The notes: generated by a model from the sequence alone, not told the origin. Positions 1-11,719 are shown, counted from the stretch's first letter. The stretch: DNA of 64,000 nt from Zygaena filipendulae (GCA_907165275.2 OU015660.1:4528501-4592500); one strand, 5' to 3'. Numbers and translations: made by a program.

Positions 1-630
1 TTAATACTTAATAATTAAAGAAAATATTTTTTTTAGGTCGCCACAATGTAAATAAAAAATACTGGCTGAATAGTTAGCCGGCCAAAGAAAAAGAAATAGG
101 TGGGAAAGTGTCAAGCGACTATCCGATCTTCACTCATTTTTTCTTTAGCTAATTCCTATTTTTATTTTGACTTTCCTTGCATTCGTAATGAAAAGCACAG
201 TGTTACCCTCGGGAGAAAGACTTATTTAGTCCCTCGATCTATTGGCGCCCTCGCCAGTTAAGTTACTTTCACCCCTAGGATAACAATGTACTATTATTGC
301 ATATACTTTTCTAATTAAATAAAATATACAGTACTTAATAATTATTAGCGAGTACTTAGGTACCTACAAAGCAAAAATCACTTCACTTTCGCCTTGTAAG
401 TCTACCCCAAACTGCACAATCATTAATCAAAACTTCGATGCTGGACCTCTTTCAAGGGGAAATGTAAAGAATGCTGTGTGCGATCCCTCCATTAGAATAA
501 CAATAATTGTCGACAAAATCTTAAAGAACCTTTTTTAGAAATTTGATTAAGCATTGGTCACTATAATTTTTTTAAATTCAGAATTAGGTATATATTCAGT
601 ATAAAAACTTCTAACTAAACAATTCATAAC
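1..630. other. AT-rich stretch, no gene seen
   Basis: No ORF of note, no tRNA-like sequence and no terminal inverted repeat is visible. The TAGGTAC/TACCTAC words typical of moth non-coding DNA are present around 355-365. Confidence 0.5.
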
Positions 631-816
631 CTTACTATTAAATGCGAAAGTGAGTTTGTTTGTTAAGCATTCACGCCTTAACGGCTCAACCGATCACCAT
701 AAAATTGTGCATACTGGTTGACAGGGGTACAGAAAAGGACATAATATCTTGCTTATTATCCTGGAATATCCGCAGGAACTCCAAAATTAACACGGGTTAA
801 ACCGCGGAAAACAGTA
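631..816 (+). mobile_element. Helitron-like short repeat, degenerate copy
   Basis: The strand is the one on which the family runs from TACTAATATT through AATGCGAAAGTGAGTTTG to the terminal hairpin. Here the 5' motif is eroded (ACTATTAAATGCGAAAG), the internal AACCGATCACCAT and GGTACAGAAAAGGACAT blocks are clear, and the 3' CCGCGG hairpin is followed by a decayed end (AACAGTAAG instead of CAGCTAG). It is non-coding. Confidence 0.7.
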
Positions 817-1587
817 AGTAGATAAAATTTTAAGATTTTAATGATTTTTATTATTTTTTGCAAATGTACAATTGATACTCAGAGCGAATATTTAGAATAG
901 AAATAAGCTTAGAAAGAGTGATAAAACAATTCTAGAGCACTAAATCACAATTTCTGAAGCAACCATCGGACAGGGTGTGCGTGATTCTAAACAAAACACG
1001 CCCGTGTCGCGGCTCCAAGAAAAACATCGGCGACTGATTTACGAGACAATATCATTCCAGAAATGTGGTCTGGAACAAAATTAAACATGAATACCTATGT
1101 CGCATTAACATAGATTTACATAGGAAAAGCTGTCAAGAGATTGAGGGGAAATTTGTTTTTAAAAGATTACGTTTCTAGGTTTCTAGATACCTAATTTCTC
1201 CAAACTTTTAGATACAAAAATATCAATATTTCCACTACATTTCGTCAAACTATACCTACCGACCAAAGGGATGGCAAATTAATTCTTCAACGCTGAAGAA
1301 GACTGATCGGTCCTACCCAAGTGAATCGTTATTTTTTTTTCAATGTATTTTGTATCGCGGACGTTACACAAAAACAAGAAATTCGTAGAATAGATTTAAG
1401 AGGATAATTTCATAACTTTGATTCTCGTACACTTTTATTTCACTTTATTTCACTGTCACGGTCAGTGTGACCCGTTGAAGGGTTGTGCTCTTCAGTTTAT
1501 TTTTATTATAAAGGTTATTTTTAAAATTTTAAAATTATTATTTGTTAAATTTTGGTTATTGGTTAAATGAAATTTATGTATATAGCA
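817..1587. other. Non-coding stretch before the minisatellite
   Basis: No coding potential is seen. The DNA is AT-rich, with poly-T and poly-A runs and no recognisable repeat family. Confidence 0.45.
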
Positions 1588-2049
1588 GTATTTAAGTATA
1601 TAACAGCGAGTATATGTTGCGGTTATATCCACACGCAAAACCGACTTTCCGACGTATTTAAGTATATAACAGCGAGTATATGTTGCGGTTATATCCACAC
1701 GCAAAACCGACTTTCCGACGTATTTAAGTATATAACAGCGAGTATATGTTGCGGTTATATCCACACGCAAAACCGACTTTCCGACGTATTTAAGTATATA
1801 ACAGCGAGTATATGTTGCGGTTATATCCACACGCAAAACCGACTTTCCGACGTATTTAAGTATATAACAGCGAGTATATGTTGCGGTTATATCCACACGC
1901 AAAACCGACTTTCCGACGTATTTAAGTATATAACAGCGAGTATATGTTGCGGTTATATCCACACGCAAAACCGACTTTCCGACGTATTTAAGTATATAAC
2001 AGCGAGTATATGTTGCGGTTATATCCACACGCAAAACCGACTTTCCGAC
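1588..2049. repeat. Minisatellite, seven perfect 66 bp units
   Basis: A 66 bp unit starting GTATTTAAGTATATAACAGC and ending ACTTTCCGAC is repeated seven times head to tail with no difference that I can find between units. Because 66 is divisible by three and the unit lacks stops in one frame on each strand, the array creates ORFs on both strands (162 codons on plus, 180 on minus), each with a 22-residue period. I read these as by-products of the period and not as proteins. The sequence before and after is ordinary AT-rich DNA. Identical units point to recent expansion or ongoing homogenisation, and copy number may vary between individuals. Confidence 0.97.
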
Positions 2050-2306
2050 GTATAGAATTTCGGAAGCCAGGAGTCTACAATGATAAATAAAATGTTATGG
2101 TTAATGCGATTAATTAGTCGTACAGTAATTAATTTAAGTGATTAAATAAAATTAAATTGTTAAAGTGATTGTTCTCCACCAATTATTTTTTACCAATCGA
2201 CACCGTAATTATTTATTGGTTAATTAAAAAATCATTGGTTGATGCCAAGACTTTACTTGCGTCGTTGAGTAAACTGAATCAATTTGTATAAACGGACGGA
2301 TATAAT

Positions 2307-2496
2307 TCTTACTAATATTATTAATGCAAAAGTGAGTTTGTTTGAATGATTTCACGCCTTAGCGGCAAAATGGATCAACACAAAATTTTGCATAAACGTT
2401 GTCAGGGATACAGAAAACGACATAAGGTACTTTTTATCCCGGAATTCCCGCGGGAACTTCGAAATCACCGCGGGTGAAACTACGGGGAATAGCTAG
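2307..2496 (+). mobile_element. Helitron-like short repeat, near full length
   Basis: It begins TCTTACTAATATT, carries AAAGTGAGTTTGTTTG, the GGGATACAGAAAACGACAT block and TCCCGGAATTCCCGCGGGAA, and ends with a CCGCGG-type hairpin then AGCTAG followed by T. The TC start, 3' hairpin, CTAG end and absence of a target-site duplication are the structural marks of Helitron-like elements. It is 190 bp long and codes for nothing. Confidence 0.8.
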
Positions 2497-3291
2497 TCCT
2501 ATAAATATACAAAATATGCGGAAAAACATGAAAACCTCAAAATTAAAATCTCACAGAATGATATAACAACACAGCAGTGTATTTCGATTATTATTAATAC
2601 CTTTTTTCACACATTTCGGCTCCTCTCATTCTCCTGTTCCAAATAGTGAAGGGGATTCAGAGACCTTGACGTCTATGAAAATGATATCACAGACTACATA
2701 GGAATACACTTAATGTTCTCTCTATTCCATGATATCTTCAGTTTTCTGCTTTCTACGTGAATGTCGAATGTTGTGATAATCAATCATGTTTTACGCAGCG
2801 ACAATTCTATATTCTTCCTTTTTGGCCCCGTAATAATTACCTAACGTGCGACCCATATAATATGATGATAAGTAATTAATGATAATATCTCGAAAACATA
2901 AAGAAAATATTTTGTTGTCTTTTAACTTTATTTTTCTTTCTAAAACACTGATCTATATAAAATATATTGATCGACTCATTTTATTGTAAACTAGATAATA
3001 TTTGGCGCAAACAACAATTTAGTAAGCAAGACCTTTGACCACAGATCACCAGATATTATATTATGATGGTTTGGCCCAAGATTATAAACACATCTAACTT
3101 ACGATTAGAATGGTAACTGACTTAAAGTGAGGCTGCCAGAACACACAGCTTGGCGATAGGTGGTGGGTGGTGGCTAACCTGCTGGAACTACCTGTACCCT
3201 ACCAACATATTATTATGGTTTCCTCCCGAAATCTTGGAGTTTGAACCCACGCCCTATCCGACTTTTGTTTTACCTGGTAGATTATTATTAT
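2497..3291. other. Non-coding stretch, nothing recognised
   Basis: The sequence is AT-rich with no convincing ORF. The short ORF at 3150-3335 runs into the left end of the following TIR element and is not credible as a gene. Confidence 0.45.
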
Positions 3292-3621
3292 CAATAGGCT
3301 ATTTGACTACTTTTTTTTTTCTAAATTCTATTTAGTCCGTCAGTTAGATATTAAAAAAATAATGGACGCGTATTTTTTGCTTTTTGAAATGAATGAAAAT
3401 ATACTTGTATAAAACGCATTAAAGTTTAAGAGTGGGGGGGGCTCGTATTTAACGTCATACGCAGGTAAAAACTGCGCCAGCTTGTGACGTAACGTGACAT
3501 TTCGACTCAACGTATCTCCGTTATTTTTTGCTTAGGTACGTGAAAAAGAAAAAATACGTGTTTAATTTTTTTGTATGAATCTACAAGAGGGACTAAAAAA
3601 ATTTAGTCAAATAGCCTATTG
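3292..3621 (+). mobile_element. MITE with 18 bp perfect TIR (family A, copy 1)
   Basis: The 18 bases CAATAGGCTATTTGACTA at 3292-3309 recur as the exact reverse complement at 3604-3621. The 330 bp between them are non-coding and share blocks such as TTAGTCCGTCAGTTA, TTTTTTGCTTTTT, CGCATTAAAG and GTGACGT with copies at 12712-13034 (reverse) and 55513-56285. TAT lies immediately outside both ends (3289-3291 and 3622-3624) and may be the target duplication. The superfamily is not assigned. A run of eight Gs sits near 3434. Confidence 0.85.
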
Positions 3622-4120
3622 TATCAATATGACAATAAATTTTTCCCGAACCGTTTATTTTTTTTTAACCCACTTAGAAAAGGAGGATTTATTCAAATGT
3701 TTATATTTTTTTTAAGCATGTTCGAGCATAACTCCATCATATATTTTTATTTTTATTTTTTATTTTATTTTATTAAGAAATCATAAACGGATTTGCAAAA
3801 CCTACCCACCTGATTTCTCAGCCAAAGTTCCATAGTACCAAGAGTCGGATATTAACAATCATCAAACACCAACGAAGAGGTAACAAGCGAACTTGTGAGA
3901 CGTTCGTTCGCCTACATAGAGCGTACAACACTGACTAACGACCTGCCAATCAGACCCTAACTTAATTGGAAATCCGTGTTTAAGGAACTATTCCCCGTCT
4001 TGTGAGGCTTTTGTAGGAAAAATTATATTTCCCAAGCGTTTCGACTTGGTTTGTAGAATATTTAAACAAATATAGCTCTGTTATATTACACTTTTATATA
4101 GTCGAATGATTAATTGCTAA
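3622..4120. other. Non-coding stretch
   Basis: It holds homopolymer-rich AT sequence (TTTTATTTTTATTTT near 3740-3770) and no ORF or repeat family that I recognise. Confidence 0.4.
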
Positions 4121-4121
4121 A

Positions 4122-4553
4122 CAGCTAATTTTGACAGATCTTATATAGATAAGATCTTTAATCTGATCTTTGATCAAAATTAGCTGCAAATATTTGCAGG
4201 GTTGAAAGTATACACCGTTATAAACATAACCGTTATAAATTTTTCTTTTTTTCCAAACATAATAAATAAATAAATCAAACAGAAAACTACCTGTGAAGGC
4301 GCTCGCCACTCAATCGTTTTTCACACACATCGCTCGCTGTGTGCGTGGCGTGTGCCTGGTATACGTATTCGTTAGCTACGTGTATTATGTCTCTTGTAAA
4401 TGTAGTTGTAATGTTTTGTCAATGAAATCATTTTCCTAATATTCTGTAAAACTACCAAACTTATAATATTATTTTTTCGATTATCCTGTTTGTTATTACC
4501 TTTACTTGTAGCCCTGTAAATATTCGTAGCTAATTTTGCCAGACCTTATATAT
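4122..4553. repeat. Nested inverted repeats and a related downstream copy
   Basis: CAGCTAATTTTGA at 4122-4134 is matched by its exact reverse complement at 4174-4186. Inside lies a 9-bp-arm hairpin (AGATCTTAT / ATAAGATCT). CTGCAAATATTTGCAG at 4184-4199 is a perfect 16 bp palindrome. A diverged forward copy of the same block (CCCTGTAAATATT...TAGCTAATTTTG...) lies at about 4512-4553. The layout suggests a decayed foldback-type or TIR element of about 430 bp. No target duplication was found. Confidence 0.55.
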
Positions 4554-5609
4554 CAAAATTTTTGTCATCACGTATAACGTGTCGTTTATTTTACTGTACA
4601 GAATTTGTATTATAATTTAGGTAGTGAACTACCGTAAGTTATGCAAAATGTTACATGCTTATACAACTTTATTAGTTGCCTATTTCCTGGTTGTAAGGAC
4701 TACGGTTCAATTGGTAAGGAATTACCGACTTAGAATAATATTCAGAACTAATCGAGCTATGCGTTACTCATATGTCAAAATAAATAAAGTACTTCTTAAC
4801 CCACTGGGTAACACTTACAGAATTGCAATTTAACTCTACAATGTAACTCTACAAATAGAATTCTCTTCAAAATGATGACGCCGAAAACAAGATAATAAGT
4901 TAATAGTAAGTTCAAACATAGAAAATTAGCATAACAAGTGACACATTCTGATAAAGTAAACAAATAGATGCCAAAGTAAGATTGTCCAATATACTCGTAA
5001 GTATATATAATATGCTAATTCCTTCAACATCACGTAGCTCCAAGCCACTGTCGTTGTGGCCTGCCTTGCTCGCTCCCAAATGACGTGTGTTGTGTTTTTA
5101 CATAGAGCATAATAGTATGGATACGACCTTACAGAAAAACAGAAATAAAGAAAGAAAGAAAAAAGCATGGATTTGGAAAAAGAGACAAGACAATTATCAT
5201 CAGCCTATATTCTCACCACTGTATTAGTGGACTCTATAAGATGGTTAGCAATAAACGAAACGTATCGAAAAGATACGCTTTCCCTTACTGCGCAAAAGAA
5301 GGCACTTTGCACTTTCTAAACATACGGGCTGTAATGTTAAACGAGGGTCTTATTCAAACCCTCGATAGCTATCATGCTTACAAGTAAACTAAAAAAATAT
5401 GAACAAGAAGAAACTCTTAAATAATAGAGAAAACCTTAATTATAAGAGCGTTTAATGACTTGCGCGCTCAATTTGAATGAATATTTTTAAAAATAATTAA
5501 ATTTGTTTTTTTTTTTATATGTATTTAAGATGAGAATCGAATACTGAATAGTTTCTTCAAAACGTCTCTCGTTTCACCTTACACTCTGTATATTTATCCT
5601 TATTTAATA
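4554..5609. other. Non-coding stretch, short ORFs not credible
   Basis: The ORFs here (4624-4833 plus, 4926-5168 minus) have no recognisable domains. They are AT-driven and lack exon-like context. No repeat family was identified. Confidence 0.4.
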
Positions 5610-5807
5610 CTAGCTGTGCCCCGCGGTTTCGCCCGTGGTAATTTTTGAGTCCCCGCGGGAATTCCGGGATAAAAAGTACCCTATATCCTTCTCTGTACCC
5701 CTGAAAATGTGCATACCAAATTTCATTCAATCCGTTCAGCCGTTTCTGCGTGATTAAGTAACAAACATCCACACATCCACTTTTTCACATTTATAATATT
5801 AGTAGGA
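5610..5807 (-). mobile_element. Helitron-like short repeat, full length
   Basis: On the plus strand it reads CTAGCTGTGCCCCGCGGTTT to TTATAATATTAGTAGGA, so the element runs on the minus strand from TCCTACTAATATTATAA to CTAG. The base before CTAG on plus is A and the base after GGA is T, as expected for insertion between A and T. The block TTCCGGGATAAAAAGTACCC and the CCGCGG hairpin are intact. It is 198 bp long. A short minus-strand ORF at 5557-5772 is only a reading of this repeat. Confidence 0.9.
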
Positions 5808-5987
5808 TTATAAATGCAAATGTGAGTTTGTTTGTTTGTTACCCTTTTACGCTTTAACTACCAACTTAATTGAACATCATGAAAACTTGGCATTCACATT
5901 GTCAGGGTTACAGAAAAAGACATAGAGTACTTACTTTTTATATTGCGATCCTCGCGGGAACTCCAAAATTAGCGCAGGAAACAGCTG
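5808..5987 (+). mobile_element. Helitron-like short repeat, joined head to head
   Basis: It starts directly where the preceding minus-strand copy ends, so the two 5' ends face each other. It reads TATAAATGCAAATGTGAGTTTG, then the AACATCATGAAAAC and GTTACAGAAAAAGACAT blocks, and ends at AACAGCTGG (CTAG mutated to CTGG). Its decay is greater than that of its neighbour. Confidence 0.8.
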
Positions 5988-7602
5988 GTTTTAAAAACAT
6001 TGTTAACTTATTTAGTTGTCTTATCCATAACTTTACTTTCGAGTAACAGAATGTCTCGCCTTCCTTGTTTGGGGATATTAAAAAATTGTTCCGGCTAGCG
6101 TGTCTAATTCGCGACAGCGGGTGCCCGCTTCACTCTGTGTGCTTTAGGCACTCAGGGTTCCCAACTTCCCACCTACCATTTACCCTAAGCCTGAGTGGTT
6201 CGTTGTGTTATTTGTACCTACCTATATAAATTTGGAATATCTAGAACAAATTCTTACTAATAGTATGCAATAATAAAAGGATTCTGTTAGTATAATATAA
6301 TATGATATCTATTATATTATTTAAATATTTTAAATGTAGACGTGCAATGTAACTTACCTTTACTACCTACATCTAATAGTTTTACATGCGAAGGTACATA
6401 GATATTAATTTGTGCTCATTCAGCTGTGGCCTGTGACACAATTTTTATTGTTTAATTCCCATTCCAGGTCGGCAACGCACCTGCATGGCTTCTGGTGTTG
6501 CAGATGTCCATGGGCGGCGGTAATCACTTACCATCTCTTACCACTTACCATTGTACCACTTGCCCGTTTGCCCCCTATGACATAAAAAAAAAAATTCTTC
6601 ATCAAATTTTAAAGCCGAGTTTAATAGGTACAAAACCTTTCCCAAAAGTTCTTTGTGATTCATTCATAAAAGTGTAATTCGTTAATTTTTAATCCACCGG
6701 GAAAATTAGTAGTAGGTAGGTATCTTACTAGAAAGACTCTACAATAAGGAAAAAGTAAGTAATTCTATACTAACAATAATTATCTCAGAACCAATAATCA
6801 CGAAAAATAGTTAGCAGGTTAAAATACCTATTAATATTAAGACTTAAGTTGTATCAATGATTGAACTTAGATAAATAATAATAGATAGGTATGTATTTAT
6901 GTGTACTTGAGAACGATAAGCATGAAGAAGACTTACAAATTCTATAGAGACAAGACGAAAGGTAAACACAAAGAAAGACGGTTGCATAAATCTTTGTCTC
7001 ATAATATAGGTAGGTACGTGTGTTTGTTTTTAATTGCATTATGTAATACATGTAATGTTTTCGTCTATCGCCATCTATACGAGTTTGACGAAACAATTCG
7101 CTAAGTATGCAGCGCCATCTGTAAAATGTGAAGGAGACTAAATTCATCCCTTGCGAACTGAGGGTTGCAAAAAATTTGCTGCAAAATGGCGCCACTTGCT
7201 AAAATATATCCTGTCGCTGATGGAAAAGGGGCAGAAAGCAAAATACCTATACAAAATTTTAGTAGGTACCGATAGTTTAATGAATTGAAATTGCCTAGTT
7301 TCTACGTTTGGATGAAAACATAATTGATTAAATACGAGAACTTTTGTGACAAATTTGTAGATAAATTAAGTTTTCATTGAAAACAGCTAAACTATTTCTA
7401 AAAATACCTAATTCAAATGTTCAATAGATACACAAATGAAATTTATTCAACGGTCTAATTTTCTTAATTTTCAACAACAGAGTTACGTAAATCTTCTTAA
7501 TTTTCAAGATGAACAAGAATTTAAATCTCTGTGATAGGTACTTATATAGATATACGAAAGTTTTTGTTCTAGCCAAATGGTAAGCCAAGCTAAAGTTAAA
7601 CA
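5988..7602. other. Non-coding stretch, no gene recognised
   Basis: Short overlapping ORFs on both strands at 6854-7195 have no recognisable domain and lie in opposite frames of the same AT-rich sequence. TAGGTAGGTA words recur at about 6714-6722 and 7009-7016. Confidence 0.4.
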
Positions 7603-8520
7603 GTCTTATTAATAAACGTAGATTAAAGCAAGAATAACTTTACTCCAAGTTGTAAGTTGAAAGTAATTCACTTCAGCATTAATAAATGCGGAGTAAGCAG
7701 GGAGTAAACTAATCCGACTTTACTCTTGGAATTAAAGTTAATCCTAGGTGCCACATAGTTTAACGACTGAGTAAGCATGGAGTAGCTGTCTATTTTGATG
7801 TTTGTTTCGAGTGATTATAACCTCTGGGTGCGTCTGCATGTGAATATTTTTGTTATTGTTCAAAGAAAATGGAAAGAGATTATTTTATTAATGATTTAAG
7901 TGATTTAGATGAAATAAATGAGGTGGAGAACCTGATGCCAATAATGAGGCGTGTAAAGTTTTACAAAACGCGTAAGAATCCACTGGAGGAACTTCAAGAA
8001 AATGAGTTTAAATCAAAATACAGATTTTCTCGATCTACTGCAGTTTTTATAATAGATATGGTGAAAAATTATCTAGCTGGTGATGCAAGAGGTGGCTTTA
8101 TACCACCCTATCTGAAAGTTTTGGCAGCAATAAGAACATGGGCCACATAAATTCTCTCACACTAACACTTATATTTTCGCCGAAAATCACAACGAAGAAT
8201 TCAAATATTTCAAATCAACAAACGAAACACACCAACGATTTGTCTGTCAGTTTTCAACGAGTTTGACAGTCTGCTGTTGACGTTTAATGTCATCTGTCAT
8301 TCAGTTCATTCAATTGCTCACTCTTTTTACTTTTAAATTATGTGGGTTGCCATAATATTCGTGTTAATCCCGGTGTAAGGAATGTATTGTTACGCGAAGG
8401 TTACTCGATGTTTATTAATAACGTTCAAATTACAAAGTTAATACTTTGTTACTCTCGGAGTAACAAATCCAAGCGTAACGGTGGATTTACTTTGGAGTAA
8501 GCGATTTTTATTAATAAGAC
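7603..8520 (+). mobile_element. Deleted PIF/Harbinger transposon
   Basis: GTCTTATTAATAAA at 7603-7616 is matched by its exact reverse complement at 8507-8520, giving a 918 bp element. Repeated subterminal GGAGTAA / TTACTCC words lie inside both ends (7640-7790 and 8450-8500), where a transposase might bind. The only coding sequence is a transposase N-terminus at 7869-8150. The catalytic DDE part is missing, so the copy cannot move on its own. I found no clear 3 bp target duplication, and the exact outer boundary is uncertain because the TIR tip is itself near-palindromic. Confidence 0.75.
7869..8150 (+). pseudogene. PIF/Harbinger (HARBI1-like) transposase, N-terminal fragment
   Basis: The 93 codons open with MERDYFINDLSDLDEI and continue with a basic stretch, then RKNPLEELQENEFKSKYRFS, a hydrophobic helix (AVFIIDMVKNYL) and PPYLKVLAAIRTWAT. 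This order matches the N-terminal region of HARBI1-type nucleases: NPxE..., F..RFR-like arginine/phenylalanine pattern, and L..ALR.yAT. The usual protein has about 350-400 residues, so the DDE nuclease domain is absent. The ORF stops just where family members would read on. The start at 7869 has a good context (AAAATGG). No in-frame stop or frameshift is seen in the retained part, so the deletion may be recent, or the fragment could still be translated. Function as a transposase is excluded by the missing catalytic residues. Confidence 0.75.
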
Positions 8521-11500
8521 CGAAAGAGTTTTAATACGTTGTAATATCGGAGATCTGTGGCAGTAACGACGGCTCGTTAGCGAGAGACATGCTCCGGTTT
8601 CGATGAGTGCGGGTTCGCTTCTCCTATTAATCGATTAATCGCCTAATTACAGAACTTGAGTTTTTACGTGTTTTTACATCCTTCTATCAAACAATTTCTT
8701 AACAATCTTCAGTTTAGAATCATTCATTTTATTAGAAAATCTCATATTTGATGAAATTTTCATCTCATTTTCATCAGAATCAAATTTTAACTGACAAGTA
8801 GGTACATTTATGTAGGTAGGTATTTTTAGCTATGGGTAGGTATGAGTGTAAGCACTGAGGTTGATAGGAAGGTATCTGGAGTATTTATTTTACTAACCTT
8901 GCATTATGGTTTTATCCGAATGAATTTCGGGAAATGCTTAGGTAATACATAGATATGAAACATCGTTTTGAAATAACTCAACTATACAATCATTAGATTA
9001 TACGAGATATACGTATCTGTATGACAATATTTTGAATAAGAATACCGATCTTCTTAAACTGAAAAAAAAATCAGTTAAATTCACCGGAATTTCATTAAAA
9101 GTTACTGTTTTACAAGGTTAAAATGGAGCCAACACATTAAACAAGTGAGCTTAACTGAAAAAAAGAAACAATTAAGAGTAAACAGTGAATTCTACCGATT
9201 TACTTTATTACTGATCCTGCATGTTGAGACAACTTTGTAAATGAGTTGGTATATCTAAAATTAAATTGTAATATTTACTGTTTCTACTGTATAAAAACGT
9301 TATTTTTACTGATCATTGAGTTGTAGGTAATAATATACTTACTCAATAAAAATAAATATTTCAAACAGTATCTACAACTTCTGTAACTTAACTCACTAAA
9401 ATTATTATAATAAATAACTGACAATGATAAATTGTTTTAATTAACCAAACACTTCACAAAAGTGTTGAAACATTTGAAATTACTGTTTGCCCTAAAACTG
9501 TATTTTTGCAATTACTGTAACGGTAAAAAATAATTTTATTTGCGATCACTGAGAAATATGTACTTGTAAGCGTGTAAATTCTAACTGTGCAAAATATGCA
9601 CACAGTTTTAAATTATTATTTCAGTGTAGTTATATCCGGCAGGAGAAAAAAACATCCTAATATTCAACAACCAAGAACCAGGTAGGTACAGCACAAGAGT
9701 TAACAAACAAGACGTTCGTGTAATCAGAATACGTAATAATGTAATCAAAATACCGCCATCAAGAGAGGTGAGACTTGAGAGAGGAATTAAAACCTCGAGA
9801 GAGCAGGCCGCTACACCACAAATCGCTTAGTGTTCCCGCCCGTACTAATGGCACACCAATTAAAAGTTAGCTCTACCCGGCTCCCGGGACCAGGATTGTT
9901 ACCAGAGCCGTGCTGTAAAACTGAACAGTCGAGATCCGGGCTGTAATGTAGTTTATTTCAGCTTAGACGCAGTTCGCAGTTTGGCATCCGTCGAACGATT
10001 AGCGTTTAGACGTCGTCAGATAGCGGTATCTGTTGGTGTAATGCATAATGCATGTATGTATGTATGTTGCTTTAAATACATTTTAACATAATTTTATATA
10101 AATATACAAAAATATATAAATATATAAACAGCCCTTAAGGTTTTCAGGTATGCAAAAATTGCAAAGTAATAGAATAATATTTATTTGTTAGAATTTTTTA
10201 GCTACAAATAATAGTTCTATTTGTGATAATTTTTTATTTTATCTATTTTTTATTTTGAGTATAAACTGAGTTACAGCAGCATATAAAGTATTCATTTATT
10301 CATTTAAGTATATGAAATAACTATAGGTACCACGTGAAACGTTATATACATGTAGAGTTAAATATCATAACATACACTATGCAATACTATGTAGTAGTAA
10401 AAGCTTTAAGTGTGGAAGCACGAAGTGAAATATTATTACAAAGTTTTAAAGAGCCCCCATCGCTTCAGTTTGCTACAACAATCTTTCTCAGTTGGAACGT
10501 GTCCCAAAATGTTCCCGGTGAAATATGTTCGCTAAATCTAATTAGATAAACCTAACCTGAGAACATGTTATTACATGAATAATTCTTTTCGAGTCTTATT
10601 GCAATTTATACCTACATACATACTTCAATTAGGTATATCTTATTCTTTGCCTTATGCATTTTTTATTATTTCCCACTACCTTTTTCTCGCGGTTTCTCTC
10701 ACGGTAATTTAGGTAGACAAATTTGGTCAAACCATTTTCAATCTCTCAAGAATAATACTTTTTTCTGGTCGAAAGGTAAGTATCCTATGTCTTTTCTTGT
10801 AGCCCAGACCACGTTTATGCGACGTCTTTGATAAATAATAATTGGATGAGTAGTTATAGCATGAAAGCGTAACTAAAAACTGACATTCAAATTCATAATA
10901 TATACCTAAGTTAGGATAGCGATAACTCACAAGTTAGTGAGATAAATAATTAATTTAAGCTTTGTATATATTGAACGCATAGCAATTCAACCTAGTAAAA
11001 GAATATGGTTAGCTATAGAAATTAACTATAGGTAGGTTTAGGTTACAATTGGCAAACAATAACCGCACTATCAAGCAGGTATCATTTTAAGCACTTTCGT
11101 TGCGACCTGTCACTGGTTTGTGTACCCCTTTTTCGCGTTTTCCGCGCCGTGGGATCCGGCTAAGTGGATTTTCTGGTCTTTCCGCATTTGGCTAACGGCT
11201 CTGCACTGTCGACTCGTTAGTGACAACGTTACTCAACTCAGGGTTGACATAATTAACAGTAGCCATTTTAAAAATTCACTTTTAATTCGTAAACCTACTT
11301 TTATTTTAGAGATTTGCATAAAAAGCTAAATTTATACCGCATTGTAATGCGGTGTCACAGGTAAAATTAATTTTGATGTGAGTTTATGTCTATCACTAAA
11401 ATATCTAATTATTTACTTCAATTTGTATCAATAGATACAAATATCTACCTACAAAATTACAAATCTTTACACCTATGTATAAAATTTATGTTGGTATATC

Positions 11501-11719
11501 CAAACGATATTGATAATAAATGACTTAATACTTTCTGTTTCTAAATATTTTTTTTTTATTGTACTGTTTGTGGTGTTCAATAAAGTGTTTTTCATTCATT
11601 CATTCATAAGTCCAGAAACTATTGAACCGATTTGAATCATTATTGCAATACATATCCGTAAATATTATTAAATGGAGTAAAAGAAAAAAAAATTCATTAG
11701 CAATGGAGTTAAGTTTTTA
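8521..11719. other. Gene-free stretch with a TTACTG-rich segment
   Basis: Between about 9060 and 9640 the words TTACTG/ACTGAT/CACTGA recur many times, with CACTGAAATAATAATTT-like sequence (reverse) near 9625 and ACTGAAAAAAAAATCAG near 9058. This could be a decayed MITE, but I cannot fix its ends. The rest has short unremarkable ORFs (10334-10549, 11120-11329) without domains and no further repeat family. Confidence 0.35.

Noticed and set aside
1492..2055. Long ORFs on both strands (180 and 162 codons) with a 22-residue period
   Set aside because: They follow from seven identical 66 bp units whose length is a multiple of three. There is no signal, domain or context for a repeat protein.
6854..7195. 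Overlapping ORFs on both strands as a gene
   Set aside because: No domain, opposite frames of the same AT-rich DNA, and no exon-like borders.
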